In this document: positions 23,701 through 30,934 of the stretch, piece after piece | How the letters are laid out: each line of letters begins with the position of its first letter | Position numbering within the stretch: the stretch's first letter is position 1 | NCBI RefSeq assembly: GCF_027244095.1 | Contig: NC_069671.1 | Location: forward strand, 9,826,482-9,890,481 | Length of the DNA stretch: 64,000 nucleotides | Reading direction: 5' to 3' | DNA from: Hemicordylus capensis | Taxonomy: Eukaryota; Chordata; Lepidosauria; Squamata; Cordylidae | Notes under the pieces: model-generated | The model's database searches: none | What the model was told of the DNA's origin: nothing | Seen by the model: only the letters and a program-made list of their open reading frames with translations | Translations under genes and position numbers: made by a program

Positions 23701-26700
23701 TCAGTGCTATGATAGTTTGCTGGCATCCTTGCTGCATTAGTAGCTGAGGAAAGAGCCCTCTTGTCGCCCAGCTGGCCTTTGTTGCATGCCCATCAGCCTG
23801 CCTGGTTGATGGATCGGCCCTCCCAGCTGGACTTGGTCACCCTGCCAGCATACGACTCATAGACCTGGCAGAGTGGCTCAGCAGTAAGACGTCTGCTCTA
23901 CATGCAGAAGGGCCTGGGCTCGATCCCTGGCATCTCCAGGTTGGTGTGTGCGCCTTCCTCCATGTAGGATTCTGCACATTCTGCCTCTTCCCCTGCCTTT
24001 GTAAAATGTATTTCTCCATGTTTTATACACATCTTGTATGGGAGGAGAGCTGGTCTTCTGGTGGCAGGCATGAATTGTCCCCTTTGCTAATCAGGGTCTG
24101 CGCTGGTTTGTATTCTGATAGGAGACTACATGTGTAAGCACTGTAAGATATTCCTCTTAGGGGATATAGGGCCGCTCTGGGAACTGCATCTGCAGACTTG
24201 CACGCAGAAGATTCCAAGTTCCCTCCCTGGCATCTCCAAGATAGGGCTGAGAGAGATTCTTGCCTGCTAACTTGGCAAAGAGGCACCTTTTAACATGGTG
24301 ATTCTCTTTATTGAGCAGGGGGAGAGTAACTGGCCCTCTCCACCCCCAGCACAGGACCTCCAGGGACTGTTGCTGGTGTCTGTCTTATGATTCTTTTAGA
24401 TTGTGAGCCCTTTGAGGACAGGGATCCATCTTATTTATTTATTATTTCTCTATGTAAGCCGCCCTGAGCCATTTTTGGAAGGGCGGTATAGAAATTGAAT
24501 TAATAATAATAATAACCTTGGCGAAGCCGCTGCCAGTCTGAGTGGACAATACTGCGCTGGATGGATCCATGGTCTGATTCAGTATATGGCAGCTTCCTAT
24601 GTCCCTGTGTATTATAACTGAGAAAAGACAATATCTCCTTCTTATTGTATGCTTTGTGGACTGAGATTGTTATTAAAGAGGGGAGTATATAATTATTGGG
24701 GTTAAAGGTGTATATACCATTTTTCAATTTTATAAAAGTTCTCGGTGTAGTTTACAAAGCAAAAGGGAAGTTTCCTTGCCCCCATATGCCACAATCGTAA
24801 AAGAAGCAAAAGGAGACCCCATCAACAGCCACTGGGAGGGATGCTATTGCTCTCTTGCTTGTTGGAATGCCAGTCTGCTTAAAGCATATTTCATTCCCGT
24901 AACTATGCTTCCCATTTTCAGTATTTCCTCCCCTGCCTGGTTTTACTGTTATGATTCCGCCTGTTGTAGGTTAAAACATTGAACGCTGAAAAAAACCTGC
25001 TGTGTGTTTTTAAAAAACCCTCCTTTAAATTCATATGCTATCATAAAAAACAAATTGTGTTCACACTGCCCTTGTGCTAAAATTATTTAAGTACTTTTGA
25101 TCCCAATCTGGATCATTCAAATGGCTCTGAAACCTTCCAGTCATGGTAAAACTCTTGCTTTGGTTATATGTTGTTCTTGCTCTAATTGTCAGGGCGAAAT
25201 GGTCAACAGCATAGAGAAGAATGTGATGAATGCAGTCGATTATGTAGAACATGCAAAAGAAGAGACCAAAAAAGCAGTTAAATACCAAAGCAAAGCTCGC
25301 AGGGTAAGTCTTTCTGCTGGGGAACAGGGCTGGCTTCTTAGTGCTGCTTGATGCACGCAGGGTTCCGGGGGCATTTGGACCAACATGTGAGACCAACATG
25401 GTCACTTTCTCAGGATCAGTCCCATAAATCTTCCTAGCAGGCCTTCAGAGAGAAGGGTCTGGGGAATGAAGCCTTTGAGCCAGGAGTATAGGGAGCTTGC
25501 CAGTGGCTAGGGGACGAGCTCTCGCCCTCCACCCCTACCCCAATTGCAGCTGGGCCCGTGTGCACTAGGGCACTCCCAAGCCACATCCTGCCCAGCTAGT
25601 GCTTTTTTCAAGTTCTGGCTGGCTGGGTGCCTCTTTCTCTGCCTTGCTCCCGATGAGGCAGAGAGAGAAGCCTCCAGAGCTTGAGCAAAGCACCATCATT
25701 GCGCAACAAAGCACCGGTTGAAGCCAAACGGTAATGCTCGTTTTGGACAATGGATACTAGCAAGGACCCACAGCCGTCGCTGTACATCAAGCGTCCTCAA
25801 CTTAGCCGCCCCCTCCCCAGCTGTTTTTAGACTTCAACTCCTATAATCCCCAGCTACAGTGGCCAATAGCCAGGGATTATGGGAGTTGTAGGCCAACATC
25901 TGCAGGAGGGCCAAAGTTGAGCAGGCCTGCTGTACATGAAAAGGGGTGGATGCAAGCAAATTGTGCAGATAAGTCACAATAGCCTTTGATCAGTATCCAT
26001 CCTGCACTATTGCATTTATTTATTTAAAAAATTATATAAATATTTACATTTACTTAAAATATTGCCTGTATTACACAGACAAACTTGTTGTCTATTGAAA
26101 TTTACAAGGAAGTTTTAAACCCATTTCTGGTCTGCGAAAACTGCCTACATTGTCTTTATGTCCCAGTCTTCCTCATGGGCACTCAGAGCAAAATACATAA
26201 GGCTGTCTCGGTTTATCATCACAACAACCTTGTGAGGTGGGTTGGCCTGAAACGGTGCCTTGCCTGAGAGAATTTGAACCTAGACCTGTACCCCACTCCT
26301 TAGGGTAGAGGTAGTAGAAGGTTTTTCCTGAAATAAAGCATAGTCAGGCCCTCGTTTTAACAGCGTTTTGCGAAATGGAGATGACCACCTTGCTTTCCTT
26401 TGGCAGAAAAAATGGATAATTCTCATTATAGTGCTGGTGGTGCTTGCCATAATTGCTATAATAATTGGCTTGTCGGTCGGGATTCGGTGATGCTCAGATA
26501 ACTTCAGCGTGCACCTTGCTCTGTTGCCGTGGCAGTAAGTACTAATACACTAACTTGCATATTCTGCAACAGCTTAGCTTGGTTAACTTGCCTTCCCTGC
26601 TAACTTGTACCCAGCAGCCTCCCCTGCTGGAGCAACCCTTGCAGCATTCAGACTTGTTTGCTTAAACCAGCGGCTCGCATTCAATGACCGCATAAGCCCT

Positions 26701-29030
26701 GAGCTGCATTTAAGAGTGGAAGTCTTCAAATCCACTTGACAGCTCGCCAGTGGCGAGTGCCCTCAGCCCTGTGGCGAGCAGGACATCCAGCACTGCACAG
26801 GTCTCCTCCCCAGAGGTCTTGTTTCCGCTTCCATTTTTGAGAAGATCAGAAATGGCCGTAGGAGAGGGCTCCCCCTGTTTCCTGACTTCTCCAAATCCCA
26901 GTGCAAATGACAGAAGACCCACTTCTCTCCTAAGACCTCTGCCTGTGTGCCAGAAGAGGATCTGAGAGAAGAGAGGGGATGTAGCCACAAATAATGACTG
27001 ACTAAGCCTACGTTTGTGGGTCCCTGAAGTCACATATGTTATGCGTACCGAGACCCCTAGTGACCAGCTACTCAGCAGGCTCTTGTTACACAGAATGTGT
27101 GTGTGTGGGGGGGGGGGGGACACACACACCAATTGGGCGTCTAAGTGGCGTCTGCGTTGGCTCCAGAAAGAAAAATGTGCAAAGTAGGTGATGTGAGATC
27201 CACACTGTGCATCACACAACTATGCAAGCTTTGGGGTTTACAGATTCTTCATCAATACACAGGGCTGGTGACTCAGAACTACAGTCTGTTAGCCACTTTT
27301 GGACCATATACTGTATATTTGAAGGGATGAACACCTCGTGCTAAAAATGATCTGTTCTGAAGGGACTCGAGAATTAATGCTTGTGTATTAATTCTTGCCT
27401 CCTCTCTCTCAAGTCCCTCCTTGAAATACAAGCCCTTCTTAAAGCTCTGAGAAACCTGGGAAGGCCGCCTGTTCATTGGAGCCCCCCTTCCCAATTCGCA
27501 TTGCACCTTGTGTCAGTCTCAAGTTTCCCCCTCAGTTCACATATTATTCTCTAACCCCAACCCTAACCCCAGTGTGGCCCCCTCTGTGTGGTTTGATTTC
27601 TGCCCCTGCAACTTTTACAAGTACTATCTTACAAATAATGTGGCACTTTTTAATCAGCCTAATATTGCTCGACAGATGCTTGATTACTACATAGTTTGAT
27701 GGCCCAGTTGGTCTCCCCACCCCCTCCCACCCCACATACACACATTCTGTGTATTCATATGTGAAATGTATTTGAACCATTAGATACAAGTGTAATTTAT
27801 TTTGATCTGGAGTATTTGGTTAATTGGATTTGCTCCATTTGTCTGCATAATTTGTTTGGCTTACTTAGTCTTTTTGGATCTGGTTATTTAATTCTGTTAG
27901 TTATATGAGCCAGCTGGGATGGTCAGTACCATGGGTGGGGGGGACAAATGCTCATTGTGACATCTGACAAAGTCTACACCCCTGAAAATAAATAACACTG
28001 CAATACTGTCGACTTCCAGGGTGGTGTTTATGCTTTTATTGTTCGGACCACCAGGCCTGCAGTGGCCACATTTGCAGTCATGTGTTAAAAGCTTTTAAGG
28101 GTTCTACCCTAAAATGCCATTGATGTTGTCGGAGGAATGGAAATGAAAACTGGCAAGAATGTTCTCCAAAGATTACTCAGTGGAAAGGGTACAACCATTT
28201 GTTCATTGTTGCCTTAACCCTATGTTCTTATAGGTGAATTCATGGAGGACAGGTCTGTCAGTGGCTACTAGTCTGAGGACTACAGGCCACCTCCAGGCAG
28301 AGGCAAGATGCCTCTCAATACCAGTTGCACGTGAGCAACGGCAGGAGAGAGGGCAGGCCCTCACCTCTTGCCTATGGACTCCCCAGAGGCATCTGGTGGG
28401 CCACTGAGGGAAACAGGATGCTGGACTAGATAAGCCTTGGGCCTGATCCAGCAGGGCTGTTCTTATGTTCTCTGTGCAAAAATGACTGCAGTTTGACCCT
28501 AATCATTTTGGGGGTGGAGATAAAGAAGGGGCGATAACACAAATAAAGCTGTAAATGCAACAATGTGATCACCTGTCTTGGTAGACGTTGCCAAAAATTG
28601 CTATGAGCATTTGTCCCCTGAGATGCCACCCATGGTCAAAATTTGTGGGCCTCGCTCATGGACTATGTTTTACTTGACCGCTTTGTTTGACTTGTACACT
28701 TCTAAATTGTAGTGTTCTATTTGTTGGGGTCTGTTTAAGACTGCCATCTTTTGCATACTCACACGTTCTTGGGAGTAAGCCCCATTCAACACATTGAGAC
28801 ATGAGGGGATGAGCATAGAATTGTACTCTAGAAATGTTTCTAATCCATTTTAACCTATTAAGCATTGCAGTCCTCGTTAGGATTGGGGTGTGAACGTGTT
28901 CTGAAATGTTCTGTTGGAGACAAGCTTCTTACAGTTTTTCCTTTCTTTGCAGAAATTGATGTTCATAATAATATGTGTAACTGTCCTGCTTGTAATCATT
29001 GGGATTGTCCTAGCAGCAACCTTCTCCTAG
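3934..29030 (+). CDS. STX2: Syntaxin-2 (epimorphin), complete split gene
   Basis: This is a plasma-membrane Qa-SNARE that pairs with a SNAP-23/25-type Qbc-SNARE and a VAMP to drive membrane fusion. The protein assembled from consistent exon phases is 289 residues with exon 10 or 287 with exon 11, against 287-288 in mammals. It starts MKDRLAEL, a Munc18-binding N-peptide. An Habc bundle covers about residues 28-150, and the SNARE helix about 186-257 with zero-layer Gln225 at the exon 8/9 junction. A basic KARRK stretch precedes one C-terminal membrane helix. STX2 is preferred over STX1A or STX3 because of [42 protein letters not shown] and the two alternative anchors (ending GLSVGIR or LAATFS). 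The residue before Gln225 is Val, where relatives have Ser, Thr or Asn. No frame damage is seen, so the gene looks functional. Confidence 0.97.
4440..4510 (+). repeat. LINE 3' tail fragment
   Basis: The end 'cagagacgaaagcttggggc' followed by TAAA repeats recurs at 4835-4890 and, in reverse, at 49.6 kb. It is typical of L2/CR1-clade 3' ends. Confidence 0.55.
5390..5475 (+). repeat. CR1 LINE 3' end
   Basis: The stretch ends in 'agttctatgattctgtg', the CR1 terminal octamer repeat known from birds and reptiles. It is 5'-truncated, as most CR1 copies are. Confidence 0.7.
6735..6883. mobile_element. Hairpin MITE (about 149 bp)
   Basis: The ends are inverted copies: ATTAACAAAGCAGAAATATA at the left and TATATTTCTGCTTTGTTAAT at the right. 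Further in, 'caagatgttt' pairs with 'aaacatcttg'. It has no coding capacity, so it is a non-autonomous DNA element of unresolved superfamily. Confidence 0.8.
8589..8663 (+). CDS. STX2: STX2 exon 2
   Basis: 25 codons, phase 0 on both sides, between TTTTTTGCAG and GTAAAA. It encodes residues 11-35 with the conserved [10 protein letters not shown] start of the Habc domain. Confidence 0.95.
9085..9412 (+). repeat. CR1-like LINE 3' end, interrupted
   Basis: 'gggcttcccagaggcacctg' to 'gcaggatgctggatta' continues after the insertion as 'cctttggcctgatccagcag', the common CR1-like end of this genome. Confidence 0.75.
9163..9385 (-). repeat. CORE/MIR-type SINE inside CR1
   Basis: Reverse-strand SINE reading from its 3' end ('ttatatcccgctcttcctcc') to its tRNA-like head, with 'ggggatttgaactcgggtct' as the B-box side. 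It is younger than the CR1 copy it splits. Confidence 0.8.
9740..10018 (+). repeat. hAT-like non-autonomous repeat, one end visible
   Basis: Begins with CAGTGGCGTAGCTA, the terminal sequence shared with the elements at 35519 and 51189. The far end is not clear. Confidence 0.45.
10449..10548 (+). CDS. STX2: STX2 exon 3
   Basis: 100 bases, phase 0 in and 1 out, donor GTAAGA. It encodes [18 protein letters not shown] and [15 protein letters not shown], the first Habc helix. 100 bases is the usual size of this exon in syntaxin-1/2 genes. Confidence 0.95.
10722..11035 (+). repeat. 5S+tRNA chimeric SINE with both heads
   Basis: The 5S-like head ('ctaagcaaggtc', 'cctggtttgcatttggatgg') is followed by a recognisable tRNA head ('catagctcagcatctgccct' with B box 'ggttcaatccc'), then the common body and tail. 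It shows the ancestral order of parts most clearly. Confidence 0.8.
11105..11328. mobile_element. hAT-type MITE
   Basis: Its interior ('gatcctggtcagg.taaatta' and 'cattctgaatgca.gtgtgca') is the reverse complement of the repeat at 18765-18957. The right end near 'ttagagggaccactg' matches the CAGTGTTCCCTCTAA-type terminal repeat used by other small elements here. Confidence 0.65.
11388..12335 (+). mobile_element. L2/CR1-clade LINE, 5'-truncated
   Basis: The translation carries the C-terminal part of the LINE polyprotein: [34 protein letters not shown], then [20 protein letters not shown] stop follows within the normally coding region. The 3' UTR ends 'ctgccctgagccactttagg' and AATAAA repeats. 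Endonuclease and most of the RT are absent, so it is dead. Confidence 0.85.
12833..13113. mobile_element. hAT MITE split by another DNA element
   Basis: The left end 'ccagtgttccatgtaagagg' and right end 'cttactgggaacactgg' are inverted copies. The inner parts contain the 'ggattcccagatgttgacta' and 'gggagttgtagacgacatct' arms. It is interrupted by the GC-rich element at 12889-13053. Confidence 0.7.
12889..13053. mobile_element. GC-rich hAT-like element, truncated
   Basis: Ends in 'gcatgcacatccctag', the terminal sequence of the element at 33105-33406, and shares its GC-rich 'cccttaaagggcc' interior. It sits within an older MITE. Confidence 0.6.
13120..13250. mobile_element. Palindromic hAT-type MITE
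   Basis: Inverted 'cccagatgttggact' and 'agtccaaccacatctgggtg' ends flank 'gatgatgggagttgtagtcc'. It belongs to the MITE group with ZNF143-like motifs. Confidence 0.65.
14070..14510 (-). repeat. Chimeric SINE, interrupted
   Basis: The reverse-strand tail 'ggaacatgggaagctgccta' resumes after an insertion as 'gctagctcagtattgtctac' and continues to 'ggaaccttctgctgcaagca'. The insertion is the L2-tailed repeat at 14088-14340. Confidence 0.75.
14088..14340 (-). repeat. L2-tailed SINE-like repeat (inserted)
   Basis: A nearly complete reverse-strand copy ('atagctcacagtctaaaaag', 'cagcaacagccactggaggg', ending 'gctcagttagcagggg') inside the SINE at 14070-14510. Confidence 0.75.
14660..14709. repeat. 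(ATTT)n microsatellite
   Basis: About twelve ATTT units just upstream of STX2 exon 4. Confidence 0.95.
14798..14872 (+). CDS. STX2: STX2 exon 4
   Basis: 75 bases, acceptor TTCGTTAAG and donor GTAAGT. It encodes [19 protein letters not shown] and RAKLK, the second Habc helix. The acceptor has only a weak pyrimidine tract. Confidence 0.94.
14995..15345 (+). repeat. Chimeric SINE with tRNA part before 5S part
   Basis: A tRNA-like head ('gagttgtagttcagtggtag', 'ccaggttcagtacttggcat') leads directly into a 5S-like block ('taagcagagtccactctggc', 'tttgaatgggag') and then the common body and tail. This is either a 5S-headed copy landing in an older SINE or a rearranged copy. Confidence 0.75.
15830..16010 (-). 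repeat. L2-tailed SINE-like repeat
   Basis: Reverse copy with 'tacataccgcttttcaacaa' and 'gggctcaaaatctaaaaaat', truncated at its 5' side. Confidence 0.65.
16256..16329 (+). CDS. STX2: STX2 exon 5
   Basis: 74 bases, acceptor CTGTTCTTAG and donor GTACAA. It encodes (V)[20 protein letters not shown] and RKTQ, joining the second and third Habc helices. It ends in phase 0. Confidence 0.95.
16830..17145 (+). repeat. tRNA-headed SINE with a partial second copy
   Basis: The tRNA head 'ggccgtagctcagttgcaga' and body run to 'gctgcttcctgtgt' at about 17025. A second body and tail (17045-17145) ends 'ggcagcttcctatgt'. Confidence 0.8.
17555..17745 (+). repeat. CR1-like LINE 3' fragment
   Basis: 'tgcaggggaacaacagtggg' to 'gatccagccgggctgttatt', matching the common CR1-like end. 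Confidence 0.75.
17773..17998 (+). repeat. CORE/MIR-type SINE, near full length
   Basis: Sense copy with tRNA head 'agccagcgtggtgtagtggt' and B box 'gagttcaaatcccc'. The core is 'ctgggccagtcacttctctc' and the 3' part is 'gggctccttggaggaaaagt'. The core resembles the amniote CORE/MIR consensus. Confidence 0.85.
18282..18390 (+). CDS. STX2: STX2 exon 6
   Basis: 109 bases, phase 0 in and 1 out, donor GTACGT. It encodes [20 protein letters not shown] and [16 protein letters not shown], the third Habc helix and the start of the linker. Compared with mammals it is somewhat diverged (GTQ for EAQ, DQIRRQ for GRIQRQ). Confidence 0.95.
18590..18710. mobile_element. Palindromic MITE with ZNF143-like motifs
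   Basis: The arm 'ggctctccagctgttgttga' + ACTACAACTCCCATATCCCC is answered by 'gatgatgggagttgtagttt' + 'gacagcagctagagaaccaa'. It has no coding capacity. Confidence 0.75.
18765..18957. mobile_element. hAT-type MITE, inverse copy of 11105-11328
   Basis: Reads 'cattcagagtggggccttcc' and 'gaccaggatctaaaattaac', the reverse complement of the intron 3 copy. It ends 'cttagagggaacactgg' and includes a CA microsatellite. Confidence 0.7.
19573..19646 (+). CDS. STX2: STX2 exon 7
   Basis: 74 bases, acceptor TCTTACTAG and donor GTATGT. It encodes [20 protein letters not shown] and FTSD, the conserved linker of syntaxins 1-3. Confidence 0.96.
19690..19905 (+). repeat. CR1-like LINE 3' fragment
   Basis: 'ggctgcctccaggcccagag' to 'gggcctgatccagcgtggct' + 'gttctta'. 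Confidence 0.75.
20070..20200. mobile_element. Palindromic MITE with a strong ZNF143-like motif
   Basis: 'ggactgtaactcccacaatc' is answered by 'gatgctgggagttgtagtcc' (motif at 20150-20169). On the reverse strand the latter reads ACTACAACTCCCAGCATC, close to the ZNF143/STAF consensus. Confidence 0.75.
20579..20716 (+). CDS. STX2: STX2 exon 8
   Basis: 46 codons, phase 0 on both sides, residues 180-225. It carries the N-terminal half of the SNARE helix ([16 protein letters not shown], then [16 protein letters not shown]). The last codon is the zero-layer Gln225. A SINE begins about 20 bases after the donor GTAGGA. Confidence 0.96.
20735..20980 (-). repeat. Sauria-like SINE next to the exon 8 donor
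   Basis: Read in reverse: a tRNA head with B box 'ggttgctagttcgaatctcc', middle 'gggaaacacctatatcgggc', and 3' part 'gtcaacactaactcaacggc'. Same family as 38527-38760 and 39238-39503. Confidence 0.8.
21141..21205. repeat. Two adjacent perfect hairpins
   Basis: GGCTCGACATTGAA and TTCAATGTCGAGCC form a 14-bp stem with a CAGA loop. Next, GTTCGGTTC (21174-21182) pairs with GAACCGAAC (21197-21205). Confidence 0.8.
21270..21325. mobile_element. hAT-type MITE end
   Basis: 'gggatgctgggagttgtagt' followed by 'catctgggaatccctgttag' and 'agaacactgg', the terminal half of the CAGTGTTCCCTCTAA family. Confidence 0.65.
21985..22095. mobile_element. Palindromic hAT-type MITE
   Basis: 'actaaaactcccataatccc' is answered by 'ggttgtggtcaacgtcctct', and the right end is 'aaaaggaacactgg'. 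Confidence 0.65.
22765..23060 (+). repeat. CR1-like LINE 3' end
   Basis: A longer copy starting around 'attctctgccaagggatgtg' and ending 'gatccagcagggctgttctt'. Confidence 0.8.
23872..23942 (+). repeat. tRNA-like SINE head, truncated
   Basis: 'gagtggctcagcagtaagac' with B box 'gggctcgatccctgg', breaking off after 'catctccagg'. It lacks an acceptor-stem partner, so it is not a tRNA gene. Confidence 0.65.
24035..24610 (+). repeat. 5S-headed SINE, interrupted
   Basis: The head at 24043-24140 has 'gctaatcagggtc' and 'ctgataggagac', then the body up to 'agagattcttgcctg'. After the insertion it resumes 'ccttggcgaagccgctgcca' and ends 'ggcagcttcctatgt'. Confidence 0.8.
24268..24515 (+). repeat. 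L2-tailed SINE-like repeat (inserted)
   Basis: Sense copy from 'ctaacttggcaaagaggcac' to 'gggcggtatagaaattgaat' with an AATAAT tail, inside the 5S-headed SINE. It is one of the better-preserved copies. Confidence 0.8.
24735..24850 (-). repeat. L2-tailed repeat fragment
   Basis: Partial reverse copy recognised by 'caacagccactgggagggat'. Confidence 0.5.
25193..25303 (+). CDS. STX2: STX2 exon 9
   Basis: 37 codons, phase 0 on both sides. It encodes [20 protein letters not shown] and [17 protein letters not shown], the C-terminal half of the SNARE helix and the basic juxtamembrane stretch. Confidence 0.96.
25795..25940. mobile_element. Palindromic MITE with ZNF143-like motif
   Basis: 'gacttcaactcctataatcc' is answered by 'ggattatgggagttgtaggc', with 'caagcgtcctcaacttagcc' and 'ggccaaagttgagcaggcct' as outer arms. 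Confidence 0.75.
26160..26300 (-). repeat. CORE/MIR-type SINE, decayed
   Basis: Reverse-strand remnant: 'catcacaacaaccttgtgag', then 'gagaatttgaacctagacct'. Confidence 0.6.
26407..26534 (+). CDS. STX2: STX2 exon 10, alternative membrane anchor 1
   Basis: 27 codons and a stop (TGA at 26488-26490), encoding [18 protein letters not shown] then IIGLSVGIR, one transmembrane helix. It closely matches the mammalian STX2 form ending GLSVGK. A strong GGCA|GTAAGT donor lies after the stop, so the exon can be spliced on to exon 11 or retained as terminal exon. Including it fixes this anchor. Confidence 0.93.
27987..27992 (+). promoter_or_regulatory. STX2: Candidate poly(A) signal AATAAA (exon 10 form)
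   Basis: AATAAA in single-copy DNA 1.5 kb after the exon 10 stop, with GT-rich sequence ('ggtggtgtttatgc') about 30 bases downstream. Confidence 0.4.
28235..28470 (+). repeat. CR1-like LINE 3' end
   Basis: 'catggaggacaggtctgtca' to 'gatccagcagggctgttctt' + 'atgttct'. Confidence 0.8.
28953..29030 (+). CDS. STX2: STX2 exon 11, alternative membrane anchor 2
   Basis: 25 codons and TAG, after the acceptor TTTCTTTGCAG. It encodes [18 protein letters not shown] then VLAATFS, matching the other mammalian STX2 anchor (KLMFIIICV...). It is used when exon 10 is skipped and joins exon 9 in phase 0. Confidence 0.94.
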   Translation, partial: KLMFIIICVTVLLVIIGIVLAATFS

Positions 29031-30880
29031 CACATTCCAAAAGTTCCGAAGCTTCTGAATCGTATGTGCAGGGAAACCAACCAGCCTAGACCTCGTAAGG
29101 TGCCTCATCTTGCCATAATGAGATTTTTCTCTTTTCAGGACTGGCCAATTGCTAGCTCTTTCAATGGCCAGTAAAACATAACTGTTTCAATACCTGCAAG
29201 TTGGAACCAACATTGTAACTGATGTCACTTTTCTTCCTCCAAACAACAGACAGCTGCAAAGCCTGTCATATGGACTTAGAAGCTGCTGAATTTTTTCTGT
29301 ACTAACTATTTTGGTGATGAATTCTATCTTTTGGTATGTTGGCGACTAGGATAATTCATTATCCAGAACCAATGAGCTTTTGCAATGTGAATTTTCCCAT
29401 TATTACATCATCTTATTAACATAATAGTTTAATCTTGTTTAAAATTAAAGCAGCTGGTTCTCATATCTAACTGCAGCCTTAAGTGCACTTACTTTGGAGG
29501 CAAGTTCTGCTGAAAGCAGCAATTCTACTTTACAGGTAAATGTGGTTGAAGATGGAGATGTGAAGTGGCTTCTTGTTTGTCTCCAGCTTTAATGTTAAAA
29601 ATAATTTGTCTTTAAGATGTGGGATTTTAAAATTGTGCGTAAATACCAATAAGTAATTTTTAAAAGAAAAATTGAGGAGAGTTGTGTAGCTTTCAGATAG
29701 CTTCAGTGCAACCAAGTAGCAGTTAAAGTGCCTTTTTTCTCTGTAGTGACCTCATACTATTTTTTAAGGCTTAAACACTATTATGAATATTGTACCTCTG
29801 CTTCTCATACAACACTATTCTTTTTTCAGAGGATCCACCCTGCTGTGAAGTTGACTATGCCATTCTGTTTGCCTGCCCCCCTTTTCTGATTAGTTTTAGA
29901 AAATGCTTACAGGGCTCCAGGTTTCTAGAGATGAATGGGAAGTGCACACTTACACCCTGATCCGAAGCTTCATATAGTTCTCTGCAGTGTACACATAGAC
30001 CTCCAGCACATATAGGCTTCCCAATTAACTTTAATAGAAGAGGAGGATTTATACACAAATTTTGGGGGGAGTGTCCTCCATTGGAGTAAATGAAAAAGCC
30101 ATTATGTGTGAAGCAGCTTCAAATATCTCTTGGCGGAGGGGACCCCCATTGCCCTACAAAGGACCGCTGGGTCAGAGTTCTGTTCTCTCACACAGCTCTC
30201 ATTGATCTTGGTGGGGCTCATGCCTGTGGCTGATTTGGCGCAGTCTGCTAACAGAGAAATGTGATGAAGCAAAGAGATGGGCATTTTAGAGCATGTGGCT
30301 TGGATCTGGAACACACTTAAGCTGTGGTGCAGATCAGGAGTCCCAACTTGCCAACTGGATCTGTGTCGTCATGCTGATTGTCGTGCAGTGAGCTCCGACT
30401 TCCTTTTCACCAAGGAGCAAAAATCAAGGTTTTGCTCAAATGTCCGCTTGGTCTTTGATGGATAGGCAGGTATTAGGCAGAAGTAGGTATTCTTGTTAAT
30501 CCAGACGCGCGTGTGTGTGCGTGTGTGTCTTTTGTCTTAAGTAAAAACACTGACTTTGTTGGGGGATTTGCATGCTGTGAATGCTTGTAACATGAATGAA
30601 GTGTTTTAAAGGCAAAGACTCTGATCCAAAGAAAATTGGTTCCACTGAAAGGCAGGGGACTTCACACACTAACTTCCCCTGGGTTTGGGTCAAAGGTGTG
30701 CAGCTATTAGCAAGTTCTAAGCATTTCAGAAGCAACACAAGCAGTTGAATTTTACGTTGCTGGTAATATTTTATATCGTGGTGTTCCTATGTAAAATATG
30801 TGTAACTATATTTTGATTACTTATTGTTTATATTAATGTAGATATTTATGCTAGAAGTGAAATAAATAATGGATGCCTTT
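29031..30880 (+). other. STX2: STX2 3' UTR
   Basis: Largely repeat-free, AT-rich sequence from the exon 11 stop to just after AATAAA at 30861. The lack of insertions over 1.8 kb, against the dense repeats on both sides, agrees with a transcribed 3' UTR. A GT/GC run lies near 30507-30527. Confidence 0.7.
30861..30866 (+). terminator. STX2: STX2 poly(A) signal AATAAA
   Basis: AATAAA followed about 20 bases later by an A-rich stretch and TG-rich DNA ('cagtgtgttttgtttt'). Confidence 0.65.
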
Positions 30881-30934
30881 TTAAAAAAAAATTCAGTGTG
30901 TTTTGTTTTAATCCACAGTTCTATTTTATTTATT

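Larger units (their letters stand above)
20717..25192 (+). other. STX2 intron 8
   Basis: A 4.5-kb intron with a Sauria-like SINE at its start, a hairpin pair (21141-21205), several MITE ends, a CR1 fragment and a nested SINE. About 21340-21980 and 22100-22760 look single-copy with no exon recognised; 23065-23870 also shows nothing. Confidence 0.75.
25304..26406 (+). other. STX2 intron 9
   Basis: Contains a palindromic MITE (25795-25940) and a worn CORE-type SINE (about 26160-26300, reverse). The part at 25480-25790 resembles the repeat at 9740-10018. Confidence 0.7.
26535..28952 (+). other. STX2 intron 10 or extended 3' UTR of the exon 10 form
   Basis: Contains a CR1 3' end (28235-28470), a poly(A) signal at 27987 and a short telomere-like run near 27550. 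If the exon 10 donor is not used, 26491 to about 28010 would be 3' UTR. Long antisense open frames at 26710-27219 have no domain. Confidence 0.6.

Noticed and set aside
26710-27219. A 169-codon antisense open frame after STX2 exon 10
   Set aside because: No recognised domain and no promoter or splice support; probably chance.
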